From assembly GCA_916613615.1 (NCBI GenBank), contig OU744725.1, positions 63,620,575-63,684,574 of the forward strand: 64,000 nt of DNA, in the 5' to 3' direction. Below are positions 25,401 to 38,900 of this stretch, piece after piece. The translations under genes and the position numbers were made by a program. Position 1 is the stretch's first letter; each line of letters starts with the position of its first letter. Source of the stretch: Steromphala cineraria. Its lineage: Eukaryota; Mollusca; Gastropoda; Trochida; Trochidae. A model generated the notes under the pieces. It had not been told where the DNA came from and ran no database searches. It was given only the letters and a program-made list of their open reading frames with translations.

Positions 25401-27387
25401 TTTCTTAATATGGCTTGGATATGCACCAACATGAGCACAAATGTACACAAAAATAAATGCTATCTGCTGGTGCCAACCAATCTTCTCACAGATTTTTAGT
25501 TTTTGTATAATCGGCTTTAGATGCGACCTTTATGTAGAGTTGAGCAGATATTGTCATTATTTTCCCTACGATTAAATTTTCTTAATATGGCTTGGATTTA
25601 CACCAAATTGGGCTCACATGTACACAAAAATAAATGCTATCTGCTGGTGCCAACCAATCTTCTCACAGATTTTTAGTTTTTGTATAATTGGCTTTAGATG
25701 CGACCTTATTGTACATTTGAGCAGATATTGTCATTATTTTCCCTACGATGAAATTTTCTTAATATGGCTTGGATATGCACCAACATGAGCACAAATCTAT
25801 ACAAAAATAAATGCTATCTGGTGGTGCCAACCAATCTTCTCACAGATTTTTAGTTTTTGTATAATTGGCTTTAGATGCGACCTTTATTTAGAGTTGAGCA
25901 GATATTGTCATTATTTTCCCTACGATGAAATTTTCTTAATATGGCTTGGATATGCACCAAAATGGGCTCAAATCTACACAAAAATAAATGCTATCTGCTG
26001 GTGCCAACCAATCTTCTCACAGATTTTTAGTTTTTGTATAATTGGCTTTAGATGCGACCTTATTGTACATTTGAGCAGATATTGTCATTATTTTCCCTAC
26101 GATGAAGTTTTCTTAATATGGCTTGGATTTGCACCAACATGAGCAAAAATGTACACAAAAATAAATGCTATCTGCTGGTGCCAACCAATCTTCTCACAGA
26201 TTTTTAGTTTTTGTATAATTGGCTTTAGATGCGACCTTTATGTAGAGTTGAGCAGATATTGTCATTATTTTCCCTACGATGAAATTTTCTTAATATGGCT
26301 TGGATATGCACCAAAATGGGCTCAAATGTACACAAAAATCAATGCTATCTGCTGGTGCCAACCAATCTTCTCACAGATTTTTAGTTTTTGTATAATTGGC
26401 TTTAGATGCGACCTTTTTGTAGAGTTGAGCAGATATTGTCATTATTTTCCCTACGATGAAATTTTCTTAATATGGCTTGGATATGCACCAAAATGGGCTC
26501 AAATGTACACAAAAATAAATGCTATCTGCTGGTGCCAACCAATCTTCTCACAGATTTTTAGTTTTTGTATAATTGGCTTTAGATGAGACCTTTATGTAGA
26601 GTTGAGCAGATATTGTCATTATTTTCCCTACGATGAAATTTTCTTAATATGGCTTGGATATGCACCAAAATGGGCTCAAATGTACACAAAAATAAATGCT
26701 ATCTGCTGGTGCCAACCAATCTACTCATAGATTTTTAGTTTTTGTATAATTGGCTTTAGATGCGACCTTTATGTAGAGTTGAGCAGATATTGTCATCATT
26801 TTCCCTACGATGAAATTTTCTTAATATGGCTTGGATATGCACCAAAATGGGCTCAAATGTACACAAAAATAAATGCTATCTGCTTGTGCCAACCAACTTA
26901 CTCACAGATTTTTAGTTTTTGTATAATTGGCTTTAGATGCGACCTTTATGTAGAGTTGAGCAGATATTGTCATTATTTTCCCTACGATGAAATTTTCTTA
27001 ATATGGCTTGGATATGCACCAAAATGGGCTCAAATGTACACAAAAATAAATGCGATCTGCTGGTGCCAACCAATCTACTCATAGATTTTTAGTTTTTGTA
27101 TAATTGGCTTTAGATGCGACCTTTATGTAGAGTTGAGCAGATATTGTCATTATTTTCCCTACGATGAAATTTTCTTAATATGGCTTGGATATGCACCAAA
27201 ATGGGCTCAAATGTACACAAAAATAAATGCTATCTGCTGATGCCAACCAATCTACTCATAGATTTTTAGTTTTTGTATAATTGGCTTTAGATGCGACCTT
27301 TATGTAGAGTTGAGCAGATAATGTCATTATTTTCCCTACGATGAAATTTTCTTAATATGGTTTTGATATGCACCAAAATGGGCTCAA

Positions 27388-30300
27388 ATGTACACAAAAA
27401 TCAATGCTATCTGCTTGTGCCAACCAATCTTCTCACAGATTTTTAGTTTTTGTATAATTGGCTTTAGATGCGACCTTATTGTACATTTGAGCAGATATTG
27501 TCATTATTGTCCCTACGATAAAATTTTCTTAATATGGCTTGGATATGCACCAAAATGGGCTCAAATGTACACAAAAATAAATGCTATCTGCTGGTGCCAA
27601 CCAATCTTCTCACAGATTTTTAGTTTTTGTGTAATCGGCTTTAGATGCGACCTTTATGTAGAGTTGAGCAGATATTCACTATTTTCCCTACGATGAAATT
27701 TTCTTAATATGGCTTGGATATGCACCAAAATGGGCTCAAATGTACACAAAAATAAATGCTATCTGCTGGTGCCAACCAATCTTCTCACAGATTTTTAGTT
27801 TTTGTATAATTGGCTTTAGATGCGACCTTATTGTACATTTGAGCAGATATTGTCATTATTTTCCCTACGATGAAATTTTCTTAATATGGCTTGGATATGC
27901 ACCAACATGAGCACAAATGTACACAAAAATAAATGCTATCTGCTGGTGCCAACCAATCTTCCCACAGATTTTTAGTTTTTGTATAATTGGCTTTAGATGC
28001 GACCTTATTGTACATTTGAGCAGATATTGTCATTATTTTCCCTACGATGAAATTTTCTTAATATGGCTTGAATATGCACCAAAATGGGCTCAAATGTACA
28101 CAAAAATAAATGCTATCTGCTGGTGCCAACCAATCTTCTCACAGATTTTTAGTTTTTGTATAATTGGCTTTAGATGCGACCTTTATATAGAGTTGAGCAG
28201 ATATTGTCATTATTTTCCCTACAATGAAATTTTCTTATATGGCTTGGATATGCACCAAAATGGGCTCAAATCTACACAAAAATAAATGCTATCTGCTGGT
28301 GCCAACCAATCTTCTCACAGATTTTTAGTTTTTGTATAATTGGCTTTAGATGCGACCTTATTGTAGAGTTGAGCAGATATTGTCATTATTTTCCCTACGA
28401 TGAAATTTTCTTAATATGGCTTGGATATGCACCAACATGAGCACAAATGTACACAAAAATAAATGCTATCTGCTGGTGCCAACCAATCTTCTCACAGATT
28501 TTTAGTTTTTGTATAATTGGCTTTAGATGCGACCTTTATGTAGAGTTGAGCAGATATTGTCATCATTTTCCCTACGATGAAATTTTCTTAATATGGTTTT
28601 GATATGCACCAAAATGGGCTCAAATGTACACAAAAATCAATGCTATCTGCTTGTGCCAACCAATCTTCTCACAGATTTTTAGTTTTTGTATAATTGGCTT
28701 TAGATGCGACCTTATTGTACATTTGAGCAGATATTGTCATTATTGTCCCTAAGATAAAATTTTCTTAATATGGCTTGGATATGCACCAAAATGGGCTCAA
28801 ATGTACACAAAAATCAATGCTATCTGCTGGTGCCAACCAATCTTCTCACAGATTTTTAGTTTTTGTATAATCGGCTTTAGATGCGACCTTTATGTAGAGT
28901 TGAGCAGATATTCATTATTTTCCCTACGATGAAATTTTCTTATATGGCTTGGATATGCACCAAAATGGGCTCAAATCTACACAAAAATAAATGCTATCTG
29001 CTGGTGCCAACCAATCTTCTCACAGATTTTTAGTTTTTGTATAATTGGCTTTAGATGCGACCTTATTGTAGAGTTGAGCAGATATTGTCATTATTTTCCC
29101 TACGATGAAATTTTCTTAATATGGCTTGGATATGCACCAACATGAGCACAAATGTACACAAAAATAAATGCTATCTGCTGGTGCCAACCAATCTTCTCAC
29201 AGATTTTTAGTTTTTGTATAATTGGCTTTAGATGCGACCTTTATGTAGAGTTGAGCAGATATTGTCATCATTTTCCCTACGATGAAATTTTCTTAATATG
29301 GCTTGGATATGCACCAAAATGGGCTCAAATGTACACAAAAATAAATGCTATCTGCTGATGCCAACCAATCTACTCATAGATTTTTAGTTTTTGTATAATT
29401 GGCTTTAGATGCGACCTTTATGTAGAGTTGAGCAGATAATGTCATTATTTTCCTTACGATGAAATGTTCTTAATATGGTTTTGATATGCACCAAAATGGG
29501 CTCAAATGTACACAAAAATCAATGCTATCTGCTTGTGCCAACCAATCTTCTCACAGATTTTTAGTTTTTGTATAATTGGCTTTAGATGCGACCTTATTGT
29601 ACATTTGAGCAGATATTGTCATTATTGTCCCTACGATAAAATTTTCTTAATATGGCTTGGATATGCACCAAAATGGGCTCAAATGTACACAAAAATCAAT
29701 GCTATCTGCTGGTGCCAACCAATCTTCTCACAGATTTTTAGTTTTTGTATAATCGGCTTTAGATGCGACCTTTATGTAGAGTTGAGCAGATATTCACTAT
29801 TTTCCCTACGATGAAATTTTCTTAATATGGCTTGGATATGCACCAAAATGGGCTCAAATCTACACAAAAATAAATGCTATCTGCTTGTGCCAACCAATCT
29901 TCTCACAGATTTTTAGTTTTTGTATAATTGGCTTTAGATGCGACCTTATTGTACATTTGAGCAGATATTGTCATTATTTTCCCTACGATGAAATTTTCTT
30001 AATATGGCTTGGATATGCACCAACATGAGCACAAATGTACACAAAAATAAATGCTATCTGCTGGTGCCAACCAATCTTCTCACAGATTTTTAGTTTTTGT
30101 ATAATTGGCTTTAGATTCGAACTTTATTTAGAGTTGAGCAGATATTGTCATTATTTTCCCTACGATGAAATTTTCTTAATATGGCTTGGATATGCACCAA
30201 AATGGGCTCAAATGTACACAAAAATAAATGCTATCTGCTGGTGCCAACCAATCTTCTCACAGATTTTTAGTTTTTGTATAATTGGCTTTAGATGCGACCT

Positions 30301-32152
30301 TTATTTAGAGTTGAGCAGATATTGTCATTATTTTCCCTACGATGAAATTTTCTTAATATGGCTTGGATATGCACCAAAATGGGCTCAAATGTACACAAAA
30401 ATAAATGCTATCTGCTGGTGCCAACCAATCTTCTCACAGATTTTTAGTTTTTGTATAATTGGCTTTAGATGCGACCTTATTGTAGAGTTGAGCAGATATT
30501 GTCATTATTTTCCCTACGATGAAATTTTCTTAATATGGCTTGGATATGCACCAACATGAGCACAAATGTACACAAAAATAAATGCTATCTGCTGGTGCCA
30601 ACCAATCTTCTCACAGATTTTTAGTTTTTGTATAATTGGCTTTAGATGCGACCTTTATGTAGAGTTGAGCAGATATTGTCATTATTTTCCCTACGATGAA
30701 ATTTTCTTAATATGGCTTGGATATGCACCAAAATGGGCTCAAATGTACACAAAAATAAATGCTATCTGCTGGTGCCAACCAATCTTCTCATAGATTTTAA
30801 ATTTTTGTATAATTGGCTTTAGATGCGACCTTTATTTAGAGTTGAGCAGGTATTGTCATTATTTTCCCTACGATGAAATTGTCTTAATATGGCTTGGATA
30901 TGCACCAAAATGGGCTCAAATGTACACAAAAATCAATGCTATCTGCTGGTGCCAACCAATCTTCTCACAGATTTTTAGTTTTTGTATAATTGGCTTTAGA
31001 TGAGACCTTTATTTAGAGTTGAGCAGATATTGTCATTATTTTCCCTACGATGAAATTTTCTTAATATGGCTTGGATATGCACCAAAATGGGCTCAAATGT
31101 ACACAAAAATCAATGCTCTCTGCTGGTGCCAACCAATCTTCTCACAGATTTTTAGTTTTTGTATAATTGGCTTTAGATGAGACCTTTATGTAGAGTTGAG
31201 CAGATATTGTCATTATTTTCCCTACGATGAAACTTTCTTAATATGGCTTGGATATGCACCAAAATGGGGTCAAATGTACACAAAAATAAATGCTATCTGC
31301 TAGTGCCAACCAATCTACTCATAGATTTTTAGTTTTTGTATAATTGGCTTTAGATGCGACCTTTATGTAGAGTTGAGCAGATATTGTCATCATTTTCCCT
31401 ACGATGAAATTTTCTTAATATGGCTTGGATATGCACCAAAATGGGCTCAAATGTACACAAAAATAAATGCTATCTGCTGGTGCCAACCAATCTACTCATA
31501 GATTTTTAGTTTTTGTATAATTGGCTTTAGATGAGACCTTTATGTAGAGTTGAGCAGATATTGTCATTATTTTCCCTACGATGAAATTTTCTTAATATGG
31601 TTTTGATATGCACCAAAATGGGCTCAAATGTACACAAAAATCAATGCTATCTGCTTGTGCCAACCAATCTTCTCACAGATTTGTAGTTTTTGTATAATTG
31701 GCTTTAGATGCGACCTTATTGTACTTTTGAGCAGATATTGTCATTATTGTCCCTACGATAAAATTTTCTTAATATGGCTTGGATATGCACCAAAATGGGA
31801 CCAAAGGTACACAAAAATCAATGCTATCTGCTGGTGCCAACCAATCTTCTCACAGATTTTTAGTTTTTGTATAATCGGCTTTAGATGCGACCTTTATGTA
31901 GAGTTGAGCAGATATTGTCATTATTTTCCCTACGATGAAATTTTCTTAATATGGCTTGGATATGCACCAAAATGGGCTCAAATGTACACAAAAATAAATG
32001 CTATCTGCTGGTGCCAACCAATCTTCTCACAAATTTTTAGTTTTTGTATAATTGGCTTTAGATGCGACCTTATTGTACATTTGAGCAGATATTGTCATTA
32101 TTTTCCCTATGATGAAATTTTCTTAATATGGCTTGGATATGCACCAACATGA
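27388..32152 (+). repeat. Satellite sub-block: ~2.12-kb (12-monomer) higher-order repeat
   Basis: A marker run of monomers (TGCTTGTGCC, then CTTATTGTACATTTG with TATTGTCCCTACGATAAAA, then a TAATCGGC monomer) starts at 27388, 29506 and 31628, spacings 2118 and 2122 bp, about 12 monomers. An intermediate copy starts near 28627, splitting the unit into about 7+5 monomers. The copies near 27674 and 29791 share the same small deletion (GATATTCACTATTTTCCC instead of GATATTGTCATTATTTTCCC), which marks them as copies of one ancestor. Confidence 0.7.
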
Positions 32153-35100
32153 GCACAAATGTACACAAAAATAAATGCTATCTGCTGGTGCCAACCAATC
32201 TTCTCACAGATTTTTAGTTTTTGTATAATTGGCTTTAGATGCGAACTTTATGTAGAATTGAGCAGATATTGTCATTATTTTCCCTATGATGAAATTTTCT
32301 TAATATGGCTTGGATATGCACCAAAATGGGCTTAAATGTACACAAAAATAAATGCTATCTGCTGGTGCCAACCAATCTTCTCACAGATTTTTAGTTTTTG
32401 TATAATTGGCTTTAGATGCGACCTTTATTTAGAGTTGAGCAGATATTGTCATTATTTTCCCTACGATGAAATTTTCTTAATATGGCTTGGATATGCACCA
32501 AAATGGGCTCAAATGTACACAAAAATAAATGCTATCTGCTGGTGCCAACCAATCTTCTCATAGATTTTTAATTTTTATATAATTGGCTTTAGATGCGACC
32601 TTTATGTAGAGTTGAGCAGATATTGTCAATATTTTCCCTACGATGAATTTTTCTTAATATGGCTTGGATATGCACCAAAATGGGCTCAAATGTACACAAA
32701 AATCAATGCTATCTGTTGGTGCCAACCAATCTTCTCACAGATTTTTAGTTTTTGTATAATTGGCTTTAGATGCGACCTTATTGTACATTTGAGCAGATAT
32801 TGTCATTATTTTCCCTACGATAAAATTTTCTTAATATGGCTTGAATATGCACCAAAATGGGCTTAAATGTACACAAAAATAAATGCTATCTGCTGGTGCC
32901 AACCAATCTTCTCACAGATTTTTAGTTTTTGTATAATTGGCTTTAGATGCGACCTTTATTTAGAGTTGAGCAGATATTGTCATTATTTTCCCTACGATGA
33001 AATTTTCTTAATATGGCTTGGATATGCACCAAAATGGGCTCAAATGTACACAAAAATCAATGCTATCTGCTGGTGCCAACCAATCTTCTCATAGATTTTT
33101 AATTTTTGTATAATTGGCTTTAGATGCGACCTTTATGTAGAGTTGAGCAGATATTGTCATTATTTTCCCTACGATGAAACTTTCTTAATATGGCTTGGAT
33201 ATGCACCAAAATGGGCTCAAATGTACACAAAAATCAATGCTATATGCTGGTGCCAACCAATCTTCTCACAAATTTTTAGTTTTTGTATAATTGGCTTTAG
33301 ATGCGACCTTTTTGTAGAGTTGAGCAGATATTGTCATTATTTTCCCTACGATGAAATTTTCTTAATATGGCTTGGATATGCACCAAAATGGGCTCAAATG
33401 TACACAAAAATCAATGCTATCTGCTGGTGCCAACCAATCTTCTCATAGATTTTTAATTTTTGTATAATTGGCTTTAGATGCGACCTTTATGTAGAGTTGA
33501 GCAGATATTGTCATTATTTTCCCTACGGTGAAATTTTCTTAATATGGCTTGGATATGCACCAAAATGGGCTCAAATGTACACAAAAATAAATGCTATCTG
33601 CTGGTGCCAACCAATCTTCTCACAGATTTTTAGTTTTTGTATAATTGGCTTTAGATGAGACCTTTATGTAGACTTTAGCAGATATTGTCATTATTGTCCC
33701 TACGATGGAACTTTCTTAATATGGCTTGGATATGCATCAAAATGGGCTCAAATGTACACAAAAATCAATGCTATCTGCTGGTGCCAACCAATCTTCTCAC
33801 AAATTTTTAGTTTTTGTATAATTGGCTTTAGATGCGACCTTTTTATAGAGTTGAGCAGATATTGTCATTATTTTCCCTACGATGAAACTTTCTTAATATG
33901 GCTTGGATATGCACCAAAATGGGCTCAAATGTACACAAAAATCAATGCTATCTGCTGGTGCCAACCAATCTTCTCACAAATTTTTAGTTTTTGTATAATA
34001 GGCTTTAGATGCGACCTTTTTGTAGAGTTGAGCAGATATTGTCATTATTTTCCCTACGATGAAATTTTCTTAATATGGCTTGGATATGCACCAAAATGGG
34101 CTCAAATGTACACAAAAATCAATGCTATCTGCTGGTGCCAACCAATCTTCTCACAGATTTTTAGTTTTTGTATAATTGGCTTTAGATGAGTCCTTTATGT
34201 AGAGTTGAGCAGATATTGTCATCATTTTCCCTACGATGAAATTTTCTTAATATGGCTTGGATATGCACCAAAATGGGCTCAAATGTACACAAAAATAAAT
34301 GCTATCTGCTGGTGCCAACCAATCTACTCATAGATTTTTAGTTTTTGTATAATTGGCTTTAGATGCGACCTTTATGTAGAGTTGAGCAGATATTGTCATT
34401 ATTTTCCCTACGATGAAATTTTCTTAATATGGTTTGGATTTGCACCAAAATGGGCTCAAATGTACACAAAAATCAATGCTATCTGCTTGTGCCAACCAAT
34501 CTTCTCACAGATTTTTAGTTTTTGTATAATTGGCTTTAGATGAGACCTTTATGTAGAGTTGAGCAGATATTGTCATTATTTTCCCTACGATGAAATTTTC
34601 TTAATATGGCTTGGATATGCACCAAAATGGGCTCAAATGTACACAAAAATCAATGCTATCTGCTGGTGCCAACCAATCTTCTCATAGATTTTTAATTTTT
34701 GTATAATTGGCTTTAGATGCGACCTTTATGTAGAGTTGAGCAGATATTGTCATTATTTTCCCTACGGTGAAATTTTCTTAATATGGCTTGGATATGCACC
34801 AAAATGGGCTCAAATGTACACAAAAATAAATGCTATCTGCTGGTGCCAACCAATCTTCTCACAGATTTTTAGTTTTTGTATAATTGGCTTTAGATGAGAC
34901 CTTTATGTAGAGTTGAGCAGATATTGTCATTATTTTCCCTACGATGAAACTTTCTTAATATGGCTTGGATATGCATCAAAATGGGCTCAAATGTACACAA
35001 AAATCAATGCTATCTGCTGGTGCCAACCAATCTTCTCACAAATTTTTAGTTTTTGTATAATTGGCTTTAGATGCGACCTTTTTATAGAGTTGAGCAGATA

Positions 35101-35929
35101 TTGTCATTATTTTCCCTACGATGAAACTTTCTTAATATTGCTTGGATATGCACCAAAATGGGCTCAAATGTACACAAAAATCAATGCTATCTGCTGGTGC
35201 CAACCAATCTTCTCACAAATTTTTAGTTTTTGTATAATAGGCTTTAGATGCGACCTTATTGTAGAGTTGAGCAGATATTGTCATTATTTTCCCTACGATG
35301 AAATTTTCTTAATATGGCTTGGATATGCACCAAAATGGGCTCAAATGTACACAAAAATCAATGCTATCTGCTGGTGCCAACCAATCTTCTCACAGATTTT
35401 TAGTTTTTGTATAATTGGCTTTAGATGAGTCCTTTATGTAGAGTTGAGCAGATATTGTCATCATTTTCCCTACGATGAAATTTTCTTAATATGGCTTGGA
35501 TATGCACCAAAATGGGCTCAAATGTACACAAAAATAAATGCTATCTGCTGGTGCCAACCAATCTACTCATAGATTTTTAGTTTTTGTATAATTGGCTTTA
35601 GATGCGACCTTTATGTAGAGTTGAGCAGATATTGTCATTATTTTCCCTACGATTAAATTTTCTTAATATGGTTTGGATTTGCACCAAAATGGGCTCAAAT
35701 GTACACAAAAATCAATGCTATCTGCTTGTGCCAACCAATCTTCTCACAGATTTTTAGTTTTTGTATAATTGGCTTTAGATGAGACCTTTATGTAGAGTTG
35801 AGCAGATATTGTCATTATTTTCCCTACGATGAAATTTTCTTAATATGGCTTGGATATGCACCAAAATGGGCTCAAATGTACACAAAAATAAATGCTATCT
35901 GCTGGTGCCAACCAATCTACTCATAGATT

Positions 35930-38900
35930 TTGAGTTTTTGTATAATTGGCTTTAGATGCGACCTTTATGTAGAGTTGAGCAGATATTGTCATTATTGTCC
36001 CTACGATGAAATTTTCTTAATATGGCTTGGATATGCACCAAAATGGGCTCAAATGTACACAAAAATAAATGCTATCTGCTGGTGCCAACCAATCTTCTCA
36101 CAGATTTTTAGTTTTTGTATAATTGGCTTTAGATGAGACCTTTATGTAGAGTTGAGCAGATATTGTCATTATTTTCCCTACGATGAAACTTTCTTAATAT
36201 GGCTTGGATATGCACCAAAATGGGCTCAAATGTACACAAAAATCAATGCTATCTGCTGGTGCCAACCAATCTTCTCACAAATTTTTAGTTTTTGTATAAT
36301 AGGCTTTAGATGAGTCCTTTATGTAGAGTTGAGCAGATATTGTCATCATTTTCCCTACGATGAAATTTTCTTAATATGGCTTGGATATGCACCAAAATGG
36401 GCTCAAATGTACACAAAAATAAATGCTATCTGCTGGTGCCAACCAATCTACTCATAGATTTTTAGTTTTTGTATAATTGGCTTTAGATGCGACCTTTATG
36501 TAGAGTTGAGCAGATATTGTCATTATTTTCCCTACGATGAAATTTTCTTAATATGGTTTGGATTTGCACCAAAATGGGCTCAAATGTACACAAAAATCAA
36601 TGCTATCTGCTTGTGCCAACCAATCTTCTCACAGATTTTTAGTTTTTGTATAATTGGCTTTAGATGAGACCTTTATGTAGAGTTGAGCAGATATTGTCAT
36701 TATTTTCCCTACGATGAAATTTTCTTAATATGGCTTGGATATGCACCAAAATGGGCTCAAATGTACACAAAAATAAATGCTATCTGCTGGTGCCAACCAA
36801 TCTACTCATAGATTTTGAGTTTTTGTATAATTGGCTTTAGATGCGACCTTTATGTAGAGTTGAGCAGATATTGTCATTATTGTCCCTACGATGAAATTTT
36901 CTTAATATGGCTTGGATATGCACCAAAATGGGCTCAAATGTACACAAAAATAAATGCTATCTGCTGGTGCCAACCAATCTTCTCACAGATTTTTAGTTTT
37001 TGTATAATTGGCTTTAGATGAGACCTTTATGTAGAGTTGAGCAGATATTGTCATTATTTTCCCTACGATGAAACTTTCTTAATATGGCTTGGATATGCAC
37101 CAAAATGGGCTCAAATGTACACAAAAATCAATGCTATCTGATGGTGCCAAACAATCTTCTCACAAATTTTTAGTTTTTGTATAATAGGCTTTAGATGAGT
37201 CCTTTATGTAGAGTTGAGCAGATATTGTCATCATTTTCCCTACGATGAAATTTTCTTAATATGGCTTGGATATGCACCAAAATGGGCTCAAATGTACACA
37301 AAAATAAATGCTATCTGCTGGTGCCAACCAATCTACTCATAGATTTTTAGTTTTTGTATAATTGGCTTTAGATGCGACCTTTATGTAGAGTTGAGCAGAT
37401 ATTGTCATTATTTTCCCTACGATGAAATTTTCTTAATATGGTTTGGATTTGCACCAAAATGGGCTCAAATGTACACAAAAATCAATGCTATCTGCTTGTG
37501 CCAACCAATCTTCTCACAGATTTTTAGTTTTTGTATAATTGGCTTTAGATGAGACCTTTATGTAGAGTTGAGCAGATATTGTCATTATTTTCCCTACGAT
37601 GAAATTTTCTTAATATGGCTTGGATATGCACCAAAATGGGCTCAAATGTACACAAAAATAAATGCTATCTGCTGGTGCCAACCAATCTACTCATAGATTT
37701 TGAGTTTTTGTATAATTGGCTTTAGATGCGACCTTTATGTAGAGTTGAGCAGATATTGTCATTATTGTCCCTACGATGAAATTTTCTTAATATGGCTTGG
37801 ATATGCACCAAAATGGGCTCAAATGTACACAAAAATAAATGCTATCTGCTGGTGCCAACCAATCTTCTCACAGATTTTTAGTTTTTGTATAATTGGCTTT
37901 AGATGAGACCTTTATGTAGAGTTGAGCAGATATTGTCATTATTTTCCCTACGATGAAACTTTCTTAATATGGCTTGGATATGCACCAAAATGGGCTCAAA
38001 TGTACACAAAAATAAATGCTATCTGCTGGTGCCAACCAATCTACTCATAGATTTTTAGTTTTTGTATAATTGGCTTTAGATGCGACCTTTATGTAGAGTT
38101 GAGCAGATATTGTCATTATTTTCCCTACGATGAAATTTTCTTAATATGGTTTGGATTTGCACCAAAATGGGCTCAAATGTACACAAAAATCAATGCTATC
38201 TGCTTGTGCCAACCAATCTTCTCACAGATTTTTAGTTTTTGTATAATTGGCTTTAGATGAGACCTTTATGTAGAGTTGAGCAGATATTGTCATTATTTTC
38301 CCTACGATGAAATTTTCTTAATATGGCTTGGATATGCACCAAAATGGGCTCAAATGTACACAAAAATAAATGCTATCTGCTGGTGCCAACCAATCTACTC
38401 ATAGATTTTGAGTTTTTGTATAATTGGCTTTAGATGCGACCTTTATGTAGAGTTGAGCAGATATTGTCATTATTGTCCCTACGATGAAATTTTCTTAATA
38501 TGGCTTGGATATGCACCAAAATGGGCTCAAATGTACACAAAAATAAATGCTATCTGCTGGTGCCAACCAATCTTCTCACAGATTTTTAGTTTTTGTATAA
38601 TTGGCTTTAGATGAGACCTTTATGTAGAGTTGAGCAGATATTGTCATTATTTTCCCTACGATGAAACTTTCTTAATATGGCTTGGATATGCACCAAAATG
38701 GGCTCAAATGTACACAAAAAACAATGCTATCTGATGGTGCCAAACAATCTTCTCACAAATTTTTAGTTTTTGTATAATAGGCTTTAGATGAGTCCTTTAT
38801 GTAGAGTTGAGCAGATATTGTCATCATTTTCCCTACGATGAAATTTTCTTAATATGGCTTGGATATGCACCAAAATGGGCTCAAATGTACACAAAAATAA

